Assembly: GCF_015693305.1 (NCBI RefSeq)
Contig: NZ_CP065142.1
Location: forward strand, 1 to 62,568
DNA from: Sphingobium sp. Cam5-1
Lineage (GTDB): Bacteria; Pseudomonadota; Alphaproteobacteria; Sphingomonadales; Sphingomonadaceae
Reading direction: 5' to 3'
DNA length: 62,568 nucleotides
This document shows positions 44,910 through 57,140 of the stretch, one piece after another. The first letter of the stretch is position 1, and every line of letters starts with the position of its first letter. Both the position numbers and the translations under genes were made by a program. The notes below the pieces were generated by a model. The model made no database searches. It was not told the origin of the DNA and worked only from the letters and a program-made list of their open reading frames with translations.

Positions 44910-46764
44910 TTGGACCAACCATTCAAACCAGATCGTCGCCAACTTCTGGCAGGCGCAACATTGCTGCTGGGCGCCAGCCATTGGCCTGTCTTCGCCTCGA
45001 CTGACGCAATTGAGCCGCAGCCGTACTTCGCGAGCGTGAAACGCGCGGTCGAGCAACTGGCCGCAATGGGGCAGCCGATTGCCGATGCGGATATGGCCAG
45101 GCTGGCGAGTCTGTTCTCGAGGGAAGATGCTGAGGCAGTTATTGCCGCCGAGGCGCTTCTCGAGCGCTATACACTCGCTAGGGTCACGCTCGACAAAGGC
45201 GGCATGGGCGCCGCTGCGTTAGGCGGAGCGAAGCGCCATTTGGTCGAGCAGGGATGGACCGCGTTCTTGGTGAGGGTCTCTAACCCATCATCGCTAACGC
45301 AGGCATTCGAAATTTACAGCGGCAGTGCGATGCCTGCGCGGATGTTCCCACAGGCCTCGAAGATCGCCGCTGAGCAGAAGGCCTATCTTGCCGATACCGT
45401 TCGAAAGGAAGCCCTCATCGAACGAATGTGGCTGATGTCGCAAATCGAAGCTTCGCCAGTGCTGAGCGGCAATGTCGTGGAGTACAAGATCGCCACGATT
45501 TACAGCAGGGACCGGGGAAGAAAGACGGGCAGGTTGGGCTTTGGGGCAGGAATTTTGCAGGACAATCCTTCCTGGGGGGCCGTAAGTCGCGCATCGGTAG
45601 CTAACCCGCTCGTAACCGATTTTGTCTCTCAACCATCTCGCGATATTCAGCTGCAGATCCTCGATGATGATGGTGTCGGCTGCATGGCATCGCTGATGAT
45701 CCATGACGCCAATAAGCATATCTATCCGCCCCAGGTGATGCGCCTAGCACCCGACCTTGCGTTTCAACCCCACATATATCGAGCCGATGGCGAGACCGTC
45801 CGCCTGCCAGACGGCGAGTATCATATAATGGTCCGTAGGGGGCCTGAGTATCTGGTGCAGCGCGCCACCGTTCGCGTTTCGGCGAGCGACGCACGAATAG
45901 CGGTGCGGCTCAAACGATGGATCGATCCGGCGAAATGGGGCTGGTACTCTGGCGACACGCATCTCCACGCCGCAGGTTGTGCTCATTATATGTTGCCTAC
46001 CGAAGGGGTAGCACCTGAAACGATGATCCGTCACATAAGAGGCGAAGCTCTCTCCGTTGGCGAGGTCTTAACCTGGGCTGGAGGTTATTCCTACCAGAAG
46101 CAGTTCTTTTCCGGTGCTGCGATCAGTCCCGAGGCGCGGCTCGAACATCCTCAACTGCAGGCTGCTAACAACGCAGACTGGAAGCCCATGCCCACGCCGA
46201 AAGATCGAGAGAGCATGCTCCGCTACGATCTCGAGATCTCGGGTTTTCCGTCAAGTCTTTCCGGGCATTTGATCCTGATGAGACTTAAGGAGCTTAGCTA
46301 CCCTGGTACGCACGCGGTGGAGGACTGGCCATCTTGGAATCTCCCGGTGGCGAAATGGGCGAAAGCCCAAGGAGCACTGGTAGGATACACCCATTGTTCA
46401 TTGGGTATGATAGTCGGCACCAACGCTCTACCAAATTACGAAATTCCAACTTTCAACAGCATCCGCACGAACGAAGCGATTGTTGGCGTGACCCACGGCG
46501 CGGTCGATTTCTTGGCAGGTTGCAATGGTCCCCCTGCTGCTGAGCTCAATGCGTGGTATCATCTGCTCAACTGCGGTTACACGCTGATGATGGCAGGCGA
46601 GACGGATTATCCGTGTATCGTGCCTTCGGTCGACTCTCGGCCGGGGATCGGACGCACCTACGTGAAGTTGCCACAAAGGCCAGTGGACGATGCGGGTTAC
46701 AGCGCCTGGGTGGACGGTCTTGAGAATGGCCACCTCTACTGGGGTGACGGCAGAACGCATTTTC
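44910..46764 (+). pseudogene. CehA/McbA-family metallohydrolase, 3'-truncated by IS6100
   Basis: The frame encodes about 618 native residues: a signal segment (PDRRQLLAGATLLLGA), a long N-terminal region and a PHP-like metal domain starting WYSGDTHLHAAGC near 350, with a later VGYTHCSLGM and HGAVDFLAG. CehA/McbA enzymes hydrolyse carbamates such as carbaryl. At 46765 the frame enters IS6100 and stops after nine foreign residues, losing the C-terminal part. Start: TTG 44910 with GAGGAAGG (44895-44902) ahead. Activity is doubtful. Confidence 0.82.
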
Positions 46765-47644
46765 GGCTCTGTTGCAAAAATCGTGAAGCTTGAGCATGCT
46801 TGGCGGAGATTGGACGGACGGAACGATGACGGATTTCAAGTGGCGCCATTTCCAGGGTGATGTGATCCTGTGGGCGGTGCGCTGGTATTGTCGCTATCCG
46901 ATCAGCTATCGCGACCTTGAGGAAATGCTGGCGGAACGCGGCATTTCGGTCGACCATACGACGATCTATCGCTGGGTCCAGTGCTACGCCCCGGAGATGG
47001 AGAAGCGGCTGCGCTGGTTCTGGCGGCGTGGCTTTGATCCGAGCTGGCGCCTGGATGAAACCTACGTCAAGGTGCGGGGCAAGTGGACCTACCTGTACCG
47101 GGCAGTCGACAAGCGGGGCGACACGATCGATTTCTACCTGTCGCCGACCCGCAGCGCCAAGGCAGCGAAGCGGTTCCTGGGCAAGGCCCTGCGAGGCCTG
47201 AAGCACTGGGAAAAGCCTGCCACGCTCAATACCGACAAAGCGCCGAGCTATGGTGCAGCGATCACCGAATTGAAGCGCGAAGGAAAGCTGGACCGGGAGA
47301 CGGCCCACCGGCAGGTGAAGTATCTCAATAACGTGATCGAGGCCGATCACGGAAAGCTCAAGATACTGATCAAGCCGGTGCGCGGTTTCAAATCGATCCC
47401 CACGGCCTATGCCACGATCAAGGGATTCGAAGTCATGCGAGCCCTGCGCAAAGGACAGGCTCGCCCCTGGTGCCTGCAGCCCGGCATCAGGGGCGAGGTG
47501 CGCCTTGTGGAGAGAGCTTTTGGCATTGGGCCCTCGGCGCTGACGGAGGCCATGGGCATGCTCAACCACCATTTCGCAGCAGCCGCCTGATCGGCGCAGA
47601 GCGACAGCCTACCTCTGACTGCCGCCAATCTTTGCAACAGAGCC
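46765..47644 (+). mobile_element. IS6100, right copy
   Basis: 880 bp, same orientation and ends as the left copy. Followed directly by CGGGCAGC, the duplication also found before the left copy. Confidence 0.96.
46796..47590 (+). CDS. IS6100 transposase
   Basis: A 264-residue DDE transposase with the same predicted sequence as the left copy ([28 protein letters not shown]). Two intact copies in direct orientation allow homologous or transposase-mediated excision of either segment. Confidence 0.96.
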   Translation: MLGGDWTDGTMTDFKWRHFQGDVILWAVRWYCRYPISYRDLEEMLAERGISVDHTTIYRWVQCYAPEMEKRLRWFWRRGFDPSWRLDETYVKVRGKWTYLYRAVDKRGDTIDFYLSPTRSAKAAKRFLGKALRGLKHWEKPATLNTDKAPSYGAAITELKREGKLDRETAHRQVKYLNNVIEADHGKLKILIKPVRGFKSIPTAYATIKGFEVMRALRKGQARPWCLQPGIRGEVRLVERAFGIGPSALTEAMGMLNHHFAAAA

Positions 47645-47652
47645 CGGGCAGC
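47645..47652. repeat. Target-site duplication, right copy (CGGGCAGC)
   Basis: Immediately outside the right IS6100; identical to 31921-31928. Confidence 0.93.
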
Positions 47653-47980
47653 CATCGCGAAACAGCATCCAATCCGGGCGATCGGCCAGAATCTCTTTCG
47701 TGGTTCGACCTTCGTAGGCACCGTAATCCCACTCCGCGAGGTCATCGACGATTGCGATCTTCCGGGAGAAGCCTGCCAGTTCGCCGGTTCGACGCGCGCG
47801 CTGCGACGGGCTGGACCATATTTGCGAAAAGGGACGTGCCGGCAGGCGCTCGCTCAGGCGTTGGGCAGCTTCCTCCCCGCCCTTCGTCAAGGGAATGTCG
47901 CTTCGACCCGTATGCTGACGTGTCAGGCTCCAGGCCGTCTCACCATGACGGACAAGCCAGAATTGCGGCAGCCCCGTCAT
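47645..47980 (-). pseudogene. N-terminal part of the split histidine phosphatase
   Basis: About 112 residues with the first catalytic motif VRHGETAWS near 9-17 and the WDYGAYEGRTTKEI segment. It ends at DGCPG at the IS6100 border; its continuation is at 31678-31928. The open frame runs on into the IS to 47609. ATG 47980 overlaps the phosphodiesterase stop (ATGA). Confidence 0.9.
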
Positions 47981-49860
47981 CGACGCGCTCCCCGGCCAGC
48001 GGCTTCAGGTGCTGCCACATCAGCCAGGCCGAGAGTGCGGCCCGCAAAACCCCCGGCGTCGAGATAACGAATGCCTGCCGCCTCCTGATAGCGCAGCAGG
48101 GTGACGAGACCATTCCCGGCGGCAGCGGATCGCTGCTCGCCCCGGACATAGGGGGTCATCCGCCCCCCGGGCATCGCTTCGCTCATTACCCGGCCGGTCA
48201 GCGCACCATGCGGCGTCGGGGAGAGGCGTAGCAAGGCCATCATCGTGTGTCCGATATCCGCGTTGCTGACCGGTGCCGGATCGACGAAACGCCGTTTGAA
48301 ATCGGGGCCGATCGCCGCTGTGAAGTTGAGGGTGTCGCCGCGGCCGAAGCTGCCGTGCATGCCCTGGCCTTGCTGCAGCGTCGTATCCGCCACCTCCACC
48401 TGACAGTTCGTCGGTATTGCGCAGCCGGTCGTTGCCGAGCGGAAGATGACGACGATCGACGGTACGGGGGGCAGCGCTGCCCCTTTGAGGTTGATCGACG
48501 ATAATGGCAGCGTGCCGGCGATCGAGCCGAGCCGATCATCGACGAAGATTCCGCTGATATAATCCTGGTCAAGCAGCGCGGTGACGATACGGCGCGCGAG
48601 CGTCGGATCGCGTCCAGGCAGGTACAACAGGTCCGACCCGCCATTGGCGGCAACCACGATGTCGGGATGAGAGGGATCGGCCCCCAGCAGTGCGTTGCCG
48701 CGACTGGGATGAGCACCCGTTGTCACCGGCGCGTTGCCGGCCTCGGGATCGAATGCCGGCATATTCAGCGCCGACGCCAGATCAAGCGCGAGAAAGCCGG
48801 GCGGGAGGAAGCCTTCAGGAACATCGGCATACCGCGTCCGTGCTGCACGGCTCGTGTCGCTTTGCTTCGAGATCGTGGAAAAGCCGTGGTCCGACGTGAC
48901 GATGATATCGGTCGTCCGATCTAGGCCAAGCCGCTTGAGCGCCGTTCGCAGCTTTGCGAGATCTCCATCCGCGTTGCGGATCGCAGCAAAGGTCGTCGGA
49001 CCATTAATTCCGGGCGTCAGGCGGTTGAGACTGTCGCCCTGATTGTGCTGGGTCCCATCGGGATCGCGTGACCAGAAGACCATCGCGAAAGGCCGGTGAC
49101 GTGCCTTGAATGACGGCAGCGCCACGCGGGTGGCGACATCGATGAAATAGTCCTGCTGCGCACGATTGGCCTCGCGCGTGCCGGGTGTGCGAGCGTCCCC
49201 CGAACGGCCGTTGGCACCCCTGTCCGGTGCGACGAGCGGCAGCCCCGCCCTGGTCATTCCTGTGACAGTGTCGGGCGAAAGCGCGATGCCGCCCGGCCGT
49301 CCGGTGGAGTCGTCGACGATGATCGTCGTCATACCGTCGCGAGCGAGGTGATCCTGGATAAGCGCTGGGCCGAGCTTGCCGATCGCGGCGGTGCCGTATC
49401 CCGCTTTGCGTGCGGCTTCGAGAACAGTCGTTTCGTTGAGGTAATTGCCGCCGAAGTGCGTATCGACCTCGCCGAGCACGGCATCGTTTTCGAGGAACGG
49501 GGTGACGCTGCCCGCCGCGCTTGCGATCGGGGCGGCCGTCCAGATCGTGTTGCTGAAATCGCCGGTATCGCCAAGCTGATGGCCGGTCGCGAGACTGGAG
49601 GCATTGGCGGTCGTGAACGTCGGGAATACCGAATGGCTGTTGGGAAAGTAGGTCCCGGCATCCCGTAGCCGGACCAGTTCAGGCGCGGTTTGAGGGGTGA
49701 CGATCTTGCCTCTCAACCCGTCGATGACGACCAGAATGACGTTGTGCGGAGTGCGGGCGCGCTTTGCGGTGCGAGCTTCGAGTGCCGGTGTAGCGGCAAT
49801 GGCGACGGCAGCGGCGACGATCGGGAGATAGCGCATCGTTGGTTTCCGTTCGAAAGGCAT
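47977..49860 (-). CDS. Exported alkaline-phosphatase-superfamily phosphodiesterase
   Basis: The 627-residue protein has a signal peptide after a short leader (MRYLPIVAAAVAIAATPALEA) and a type I phosphodiesterase/nucleotide pyrophosphatase fold: VVIDGLRG near 47 (first metal Asp), a nucleophile in the FPTFTTANASS region near 85, TSDHGFSTI near 303 and a late GAHPSRGN/HG metal-binding region. It probably releases phosphate or hydrolyses phosphodiesters in the periplasm. ATG 49860 overlaps the EamA stop (TGATG). Confidence 0.88.
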   Translation of the reverse strand: MPFERKPTMRYLPIVAAAVAIAATPALEARTAKRARTPHNVILVVIDGLRGKIVTPQTAPELVRLRDAGTYFPNSHSVFPTFTTANASSLATGHQLGDTGDFSNTIWTAAPIASAAGSVTPFLENDAVLGEVDTHFGGNYLNETTVLEAARKAGYGTAAIGKLGPALIQDHLARDGMTTIIVDDSTGRPGGIALSPDTVTGMTRAGLPLVAPDRGANGRSGDARTPGTREANRAQQDYFIDVATRVALPSFKARHRPFAMVFWSRDPDGTQHNQGDSLNRLTPGINGPTTFAAIRNADGDLAKLRTALKRLGLDRTTDIIVTSDHGFSTISKQSDTSRAARTRYADVPEGFLPPGFLALDLASALNMPAFDPEAGNAPVTTGAHPSRGNALLGADPSHPDIVVAANGGSDLLYLPGRDPTLARRIVTALLDQDYISGIFVDDRLGSIAGTLPLSSINLKGAALPPVPSIVVIFRSATTGCAIPTNCQVEVADTTLQQGQGMHGSFGRGDTLNFTAAIGPDFKRRFVDPAPVSNADIGHTMMALLRLSPTPHGALTGRVMSEAMPGGRMTPYVRGEQRSAAAGNGLVTLLRYQEAAGIRYLDAGGFAGRTLGLADVAAPEAAGRGARR

Positions 49861-49951
49861 CAGGCAAGCGCGACGAGCACGGCGCCGGCACCGATCAAAC
49901 CGATGCCGAACCAGCCCCGCAGGGAGAGGTGTTCACCAAGAAGCGTCACGC
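49860..49951 (-). pseudogene. C-terminal end of an EamA/DMT-family transporter
   Basis: About 30 residues (LLGEHLSLRGWFGIGLIGAGAVLVALA-type, given here only in outline) match the last helix of EamA transporters. The rest was removed by the IS21 copy at 49952. It would have been the first known gene of the fluoride-associated operon. Confidence 0.75.
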
Positions 49952-50016
49952 TGTTGAGTTGCACTGAGAAGTGACCCGGGTGGGCGTGGATGATGTACTG
50001 CCTGCGACGAGCAGGG

Positions 50017-50796
50017 TCAAGCGGGTGATTTGTCCTTTCTGGATTTTGGGGCGGCGGAACTGGCTCTGAAGCGGAAGCTGTCATTGCCGGTTTCAAGGAT
50101 ATGGCAATGATGCGTGAGGCGATCCAGCAGGGCGGTGGTCATTTTGGCATCGCCAAAGATACTGGACCACTCGCTGAAGCTCAGGTTGGTGGTGATAACA
50201 ACGCTGGTCCGCTCATAGAGTTTGCTGAGCAGATGGAACAGCATGGCCCCGCCTGAAGGGCTGAAGGGTAGATATCCCAGCTCATCAAGGATGACGAGGT
50301 CGAGGCGCAACAGACGCTCGGCCAACTGGCCCGCTCTGTTTGCGGCCTTTTCCTGCTCCAACGCATTGACCAGATCGACGGTGGAGAAGAAGCGGATCTT
50401 TTTGCGGTGATGCTCAACCGCCTGGACGCCCAAAGCCGTCGCGATGTGGCTTTTGCCGGTGCCTGGTCCGCCGATCAGTACGACGTTGTCGGCGCTATCC
50501 ATAAAGTCACCACGGTGAAGTTGACGCACGAGCGCCTCGTTGACCTCACTGACGGCAAAGTCGAAGCCTGCCAGATCCTTGTAGGCCGGGAACCGGGCTG
50601 CCTTGATCTGGTAAGCAATGGACCTGACCTCCCGCTCGGACATCTCCGCCTTGAGAAGCTGTGAGAGGATCGGAACGGCAGCATCAAAGGCTGGCGCGCC
50701 CTGCTCGATCAGATCACCAGCGGCTTGCGCCATGCCATACATTTTGAGGCCACGTAGCATGACAACCACAGCGGCGCTGGCCGGATCATGACGCAT
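50017..50796 (-). CDS. istB: IstB transposition helper ATPase (copy 2)
   Basis: 259 residues with GGPGTGKSH and [10 protein letters not shown]; same predicted protein as copy 1. Complete. Confidence 0.95.
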   Translation of the reverse strand: MRHDPASAAVVVMLRGLKMYGMAQAAGDLIEQGAPAFDAAVPILSQLLKAEMSEREVRSIAYQIKAARFPAYKDLAGFDFAVSEVNEALVRQLHRGDFMDSADNVVLIGGPGTGKSHIATALGVQAVEHHRKKIRFFSTVDLVNALEQEKAANRAGQLAERLLRLDLVILDELGYLPFSPSGGAMLFHLLSKLYERTSVVITTNLSFSEWSSIFGDAKMTTALLDRLTHHCHILETGNDSFRFRASSAAPKSRKDKSPA

Positions 50797-52315
50797 GGCG
50801 TAACGCCCTCAGCGTGTCGTAGCGTTCGACATCGGCAACAGGCTCCTGGGCGAGGCGCAGGGCCTGCGGGGCATCGATTGGGGATGCCGGTGGAGCCTTG
50901 CCATCGATCAGGCGGTGCAGAACATTGAGGATGTGGGTTTTGGTCGGCACCCCAGCTTCGAGGGCCAGTTCGACGGCGCTGAGCACAGCCTGTTCGTTAT
51001 GCTGTAGAACAAGGGCGAGGATTTCGACCATCTCCCTGTCACCACCGAGCCGCTTGAGCAGATGCCCCTGCAGTTGCCGGAAGGCTTCGGGCATTTCGAG
51101 GAATGGCGCCCCATTGCGCAAAGCGCCAGGCTTGCGCTGAACAACTGCCAGATAGTGCCGCCAGTCATAGATCGTCTGCCCCGGCTTCTGGTGAGAACGG
51201 TCGATAATCCGGTTGTGCTCGCACAAGATTTGCCCCTCGGCCGCGATGACCAACCGATCAGGATAGACCCGCAGGCTCACTGGCCGGTTCGCAAAGGATG
51301 CAGGAACGCTATAGCGATTGCGCTCGAACGCGATCAGGCAGGTCGGCGACACGCGCTTGGTATGTTCGACAAAGCCATCGAAGGCCCGCCCCATCGGCAT
51401 CAGGCTGATAATCTCAACGGCGTGCACATCGGCAACTGTGCCGGGGAGGACGCCATGCTGGATTTCTCCCCATTGTGCGATGCACCGCTCTTCCAACCAG
51501 GCATTGAGGGCATCAAGATCTGGGAAGTTGGGCATTGGCTGCCATAACCGTCGACGCGCATCCTGAACGTTTTTCTCGACCTGACCTTTCTCCCAGCCTG
51601 AGGCCGGATTGCAAAAATCCGTTTCGAACAGGTAGTGGCTGGCCATGGCAGCGAACCGCGCATTGACCTGTCGGACTTTGCCCTGGCCGATCCGGTCTAC
51701 AGCCGTCTTCATATTGTCGAATATTCCACGCTGAGGCACGCCGCCCAGCACCCGGAAGGCCTGCGTCAGTGCGTCGAACAACATCTCGTGCGTTTGCAGC
51801 AGATAGGCTCGCGTGATGAACGCCCGACTGTGGGAGAGCTTGGTATGGGCCACCTGCAGCTTGGTAGGCCGGCCATTCAGAAGGGCGTAATCTTCACTCC
51901 AATCGAACTGAAAGGCCTCACCGGGCTGGAAGATCAGCGGTACGAATGTGCCGCGCCCACTGGTTTGCTTTTCATATTGGCGTTCGGTCTTCCACGAGCG
52001 GGCGAAGGCGGCAACACGGCTGTATGATCCCTCGTAGCCCAGCTTAACCAGATCTGCATGTAGCTGCTTGGCTGTTCGCTTCTGTTTGCGCGACTTGCCA
52101 GATTCCACCCGCAGCCACGTCGTCAGTTTTTCTGCAAACTGATCAAGCTTGCTCGGCCGTTTGGGAACCTTGAACGTCGGCTCCACCGCGTCATCGCGCA
52201 GATATTTGCGGATCGTGTTGCGCGATAATCCAGTCCGCCGCCGGATCTCGCGAATGGGGATGCCTTGCCGAAAATGCCAGCGGCGGATCACACTGAGTAG
52301 GTCCATGTCGATCAC
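50786..52315 (-). CDS. istA: IS21-family transposase IstA (copy 2)
   Basis: 509 residues; same predicted protein as copy 1, with the helix-turn-helix, DDE core and Mu-like C-terminal part. Complete. Confidence 0.95.
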   Translation of the reverse strand: MIDMDLLSVIRRWHFRQGIPIREIRRRTGLSRNTIRKYLRDDAVEPTFKVPKRPSKLDQFAEKLTTWLRVESGKSRKQKRTAKQLHADLVKLGYEGSYSRVAAFARSWKTERQYEKQTSGRGTFVPLIFQPGEAFQFDWSEDYALLNGRPTKLQVAHTKLSHSRAFITRAYLLQTHEMLFDALTQAFRVLGGVPQRGIFDNMKTAVDRIGQGKVRQVNARFAAMASHYLFETDFCNPASGWEKGQVEKNVQDARRRLWQPMPNFPDLDALNAWLEERCIAQWGEIQHGVLPGTVADVHAVEIISLMPMGRAFDGFVEHTKRVSPTCLIAFERNRYSVPASFANRPVSLRVYPDRLVIAAEGQILCEHNRIIDRSHQKPGQTIYDWRHYLAVVQRKPGALRNGAPFLEMPEAFRQLQGHLLKRLGGDREMVEILALVLQHNEQAVLSAVELALEAGVPTKTHILNVLHRLIDGKAPPASPIDAPQALRLAQEPVADVERYDTLRALRHAS

Positions 52316-52416
52316 TCCGATGCCTCCTGACTGTCAGCCAGGGGCGAGGAAAACATGGGTCAATTCTCAGTGAAAACTTATAACCCTCCCGGGTCACTTC
52401 TCAGTGCAACTCAACA

Positions 52417-53947
52417 CTTCTGTTTTGTCCGACAGGATCAGGCAGGATTTGCCTTTGAGCGCACAGTCGGCCGCGATAGCAGTGATGGTGTGCGATTTGC
52501 CCGTGCCCGGCGGCCCCTCGACGACGATGATGCGGCCATCGGGATGCTGGATGGCATTGAGGATCTTGATCTGCTCCTCATTCAGAGGAACCGGGGAATC
52601 GATCACGACCCTGTCAACGATCGAGCGGCTGTCCCACTGCGCGTCGATTTCAGGCATGATGCTTTTGGGGTTCTCCGTCAGCACGCTGCCGACGATACCC
52701 TGGAACAGCTCCATGACGCCGGGCTCGTCTAGGCGAGCCTGCGTGATCATCTCCTCATAGTCGTTGAGGAGAGCCTCGTCCGACCGGTCGAAGACAGCGA
52801 TATGGAGCGCAGTCGACAAATGAACGCCGGTGTTCGACGCCTCGCTGATCGGTCCCGGCTGCAACTCGATTTGCCCGCCCAGATCGAGGGCATTGGCGAT
52901 CTTGCGGAACAGGGGTTGAACCGCGTCCGCAAGGCTCTCGCCTTCGGCGAGGTAAGTGATCCGGTCAGTGATGGGACTCAGCCATTGGCGGAGCTGCCGC
53001 TCGCCAAGCTCCTGCAGCACGTAATCAATCGCGCGCTTGTTCGCATAGAGATGGTTCAGGAGCGTGAGCGTGTAACCGCCGTCTCCGCGGGTAACCTCGA
53101 TCGGCACGTAGAAAAGCGGATAGGCGTGGCCGCCATATTTGAGCTGGCCGATATAGAGATAGAGCTGCAAGCCTTCGCCGGTCATCGCGTAGGTGTCGAG
53201 ATCTCGGAATTCGAGAAAGGCGTCGGCCGCCATAAAGTTTTCGAAGTAGCTCAGCACCTCGGCGCGAACGTCGTCGAGGGCGAGGTGGCTTTCGAGGAGC
53301 TCGATCAGCTCGCCATTCTCGCCCGTGGCGAGAAACCGGCTCAGTACCTCCGGCAGGATGGCATCCAGCCGTGCCGCGACGATTTCGATCAGCTCGGCTT
53401 CCGCGGAGTATATGGAATCGTGGACCGAATAGGATTGCTGCGAGAGCGGACCGTCGAGGAGCGCGAGGAGAGGGGCTACAACCTGTTGGCGGATCTCGTC
53501 GGCGAGCTTGAGCCGGATTCGATCGACCCATTCCTCGGGATTTTCGACCGCCAGCCCTCGGCTTGCCTCGGCATCGGCGAAAACAGCCGCCCTAACACTG
53601 AGCAGATTGTCGTCGGTGAGCGCCTGGACCTGCTCCTTGATGATAACACGCAGCGTGTTCGTGATGGGGCGCGCATAGATGCGAGGCGCGAATTTGAGCG
53701 TCGGATCGCCTTCGGACCGCTTCCCCATGATTTGCCAAAGGTTGTGCTGGAGGCCTGGATAGACGGCCACGCGCATCGCCGAGCGGAACCCGCTTTCGTT
53801 CTGAAGGACGATGCGACGGCGCGGCGCCTGTTGGCGCTTGAAATCGGACTCCAAGAAGTCGAGGAAATACTGAGATACCTTGATCGATATCTCCTTGATC
53901 GTTTCACCTGCGAAATTCAAAGCACCCACCCCACGCACCGAATTCAA
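52417..53947 (-). pseudogene. Superfamily I-type helicase/AAA ATPase, truncated by IS21
   Basis: About 510 residues of a large ATPase remain. The N-terminal 440 residues are an uncharacterised mixed region; then LNEEQIKILNAIQH (Q-motif-like) and Walker A VEGPPGTGKSHT appear near 485, and the frame is cut soon afterwards at LSDKTEVL by the IS21 tip. The motor core is lost. The start may be TTG 53947 or a GTG a few codons on. Such proteins occur in DNA repair and phage-defence loci; its role is unknown. Confidence 0.8.
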
Positions 53948-54286
53948 CCGCGCAGCTCGCGCTGCACGGTCCCCAGGGGGGAGAGTATCAGCGGTCGTAC
54001 GCCAGTCCTAACCCTTCGCGGACTGCCGCCCGTTGCTGCCCGAACTGGTCGACCACGTCACCGAAAATTGCGCTTTCACATTGATTTCGTCGAGATGAAG
54101 CAGCGGAACAAGACTGGCTGGAGCCTTCAGCGCTGACCGACCTCAACCGAGCATCAAGAGGCTGCTGAACTTCATTGTGCACCGGCAAGGTCACCAAATC
54201 GCGACCCGCTGGCATCGTCCGGCACCCTAGATACGGCCGCTTCTTATTCGTTTCGAAGACCTATCGGTGTGCAAGCTACACCCAAA
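53948..54286. other. Region without a recognisable gene
   Basis: This 339-base stretch contains short frames only. The CCCAAGGGG-type and AT-rich parts show no clear promoter. It may be debris from the rearrangement that joined the truncated helicase to the copper island. Confidence 0.4.
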
Positions 54287-54672
54287 TCATTTGGTTTGTA
54301 GTGCGTCGATGATGGGACAATCTGGCCTCTCGTCCCCGTTGCAACGCTCGGCAAGGTCCAGCAACGATCTTCTGAGCGCTTCCAATCCAAGCGCCTTGCG
54401 ATGCAATTCGGCGGCACGGGACAATGCGATGTGCTTCACGTCGGCGCTTTCACGCGCACCGTCCGACCACAAGCTTAGCAGCGACCGAATATCCTCGATC
54501 GGAAAGCCCAGGTCACGGGCATTGGCAATGAACCGGAGACGATGCAGGTCGGCGTCGGAATAATCGCGATAGCCAGACTGGCCGCGCGGCGCGGCACCGA
54601 TCAGGCCGATCTTCTCATAATGGCGAATCATGCGCTGCGAGACGCCGCTGGCGCTCGATGCCTCGCCGATCT

Positions 54673-54676
<4 letters not shown>
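54287..54676 (-). CDS. cueR: CueR, Cu(I)-responsive MerR-family regulator
   Basis: This 129-residue protein has an N-terminal MerR helix-turn-helix ([22 protein letters not shown] region), a dimerisation helix and the metal loop Cys112-x7-Cys120 ([12 protein letters not shown]), the same numbering as E. coli CueR. It activates Cu(I) efflux genes by bending promoters with long spacers. It is the second gene after the Cu ATPase and overlaps it (ATGA), so it is produced together with its target. Confidence 0.94.
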
Positions 54677-57036
<2,360 letters not shown>

Positions 57037-57063
57037 AGGCTCGTCTCCTTTTCGACGAATAGC

Positions 57064-57094
57064 AATCTGGGGTCTGACATCGTGTCAGGGTCAA
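57064..57094 (-). promoter_or_regulatory. Probable CueR-activated promoter
   Basis: On the minus strand, TTGACC (57089-57094) and CAGATT (57064-57069) are separated by 19 bases, the over-long spacing of MerR-family promoters. The spacer carries the palindrome CTGACA-CGA-TGTCAG (57074-57088). It directs the Cu ATPase and cueR. The operator sequence differs from the usual ACCTTCC-type CueR box. Confidence 0.65.
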
Positions 57095-57140
57095 GCCCGA
57101 CCCACTTATTTTTTTGCTTGGCTCACCCAGCGCTGCCGCC

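Larger units (their letters stand above)
31929..47644. mobile_element. IS6100-bounded structure containing the plasmid replicon
   Basis: Two directly repeated 880-bp IS6100 copies enclose 14.0 kb with repA, parA, parB, ssb and accessory genes. The outer ends carry the same 8-bp duplication. This can be described as a composite transposon, but because it holds the only visible replication genes, replicon fusion is the better explanation. Confidence 0.85.
49952..52416 (-). mobile_element. IS21-family element, copy 2 (inverted)
   Basis: 2,465 bp with the same ends and proteins as copy 1, in the opposite orientation. It lacks the extra 24-base terminal repeat. The left flank (CACGC) and right flank (CTTCT) differ, and the genes on its two sides are unrelated fragments, so neighbouring DNA was deleted or rearranged. 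Confidence 0.92.

Noticed and set aside
43445..49951. Inversion between the two opposed IS21 copies
   Set aside because: It would have broken the matching IS6100 target duplication and the clean split of the histidine phosphatase, since only one IS21 copy lies inside the IS6100 structure. The flanks also do not match after inversion.
52802..54136. A 444-codon plus-strand open frame
   Set aside because: It lies opposite the helicase fragment, whose frame has a real Walker motif; the plus frame shows no domain.
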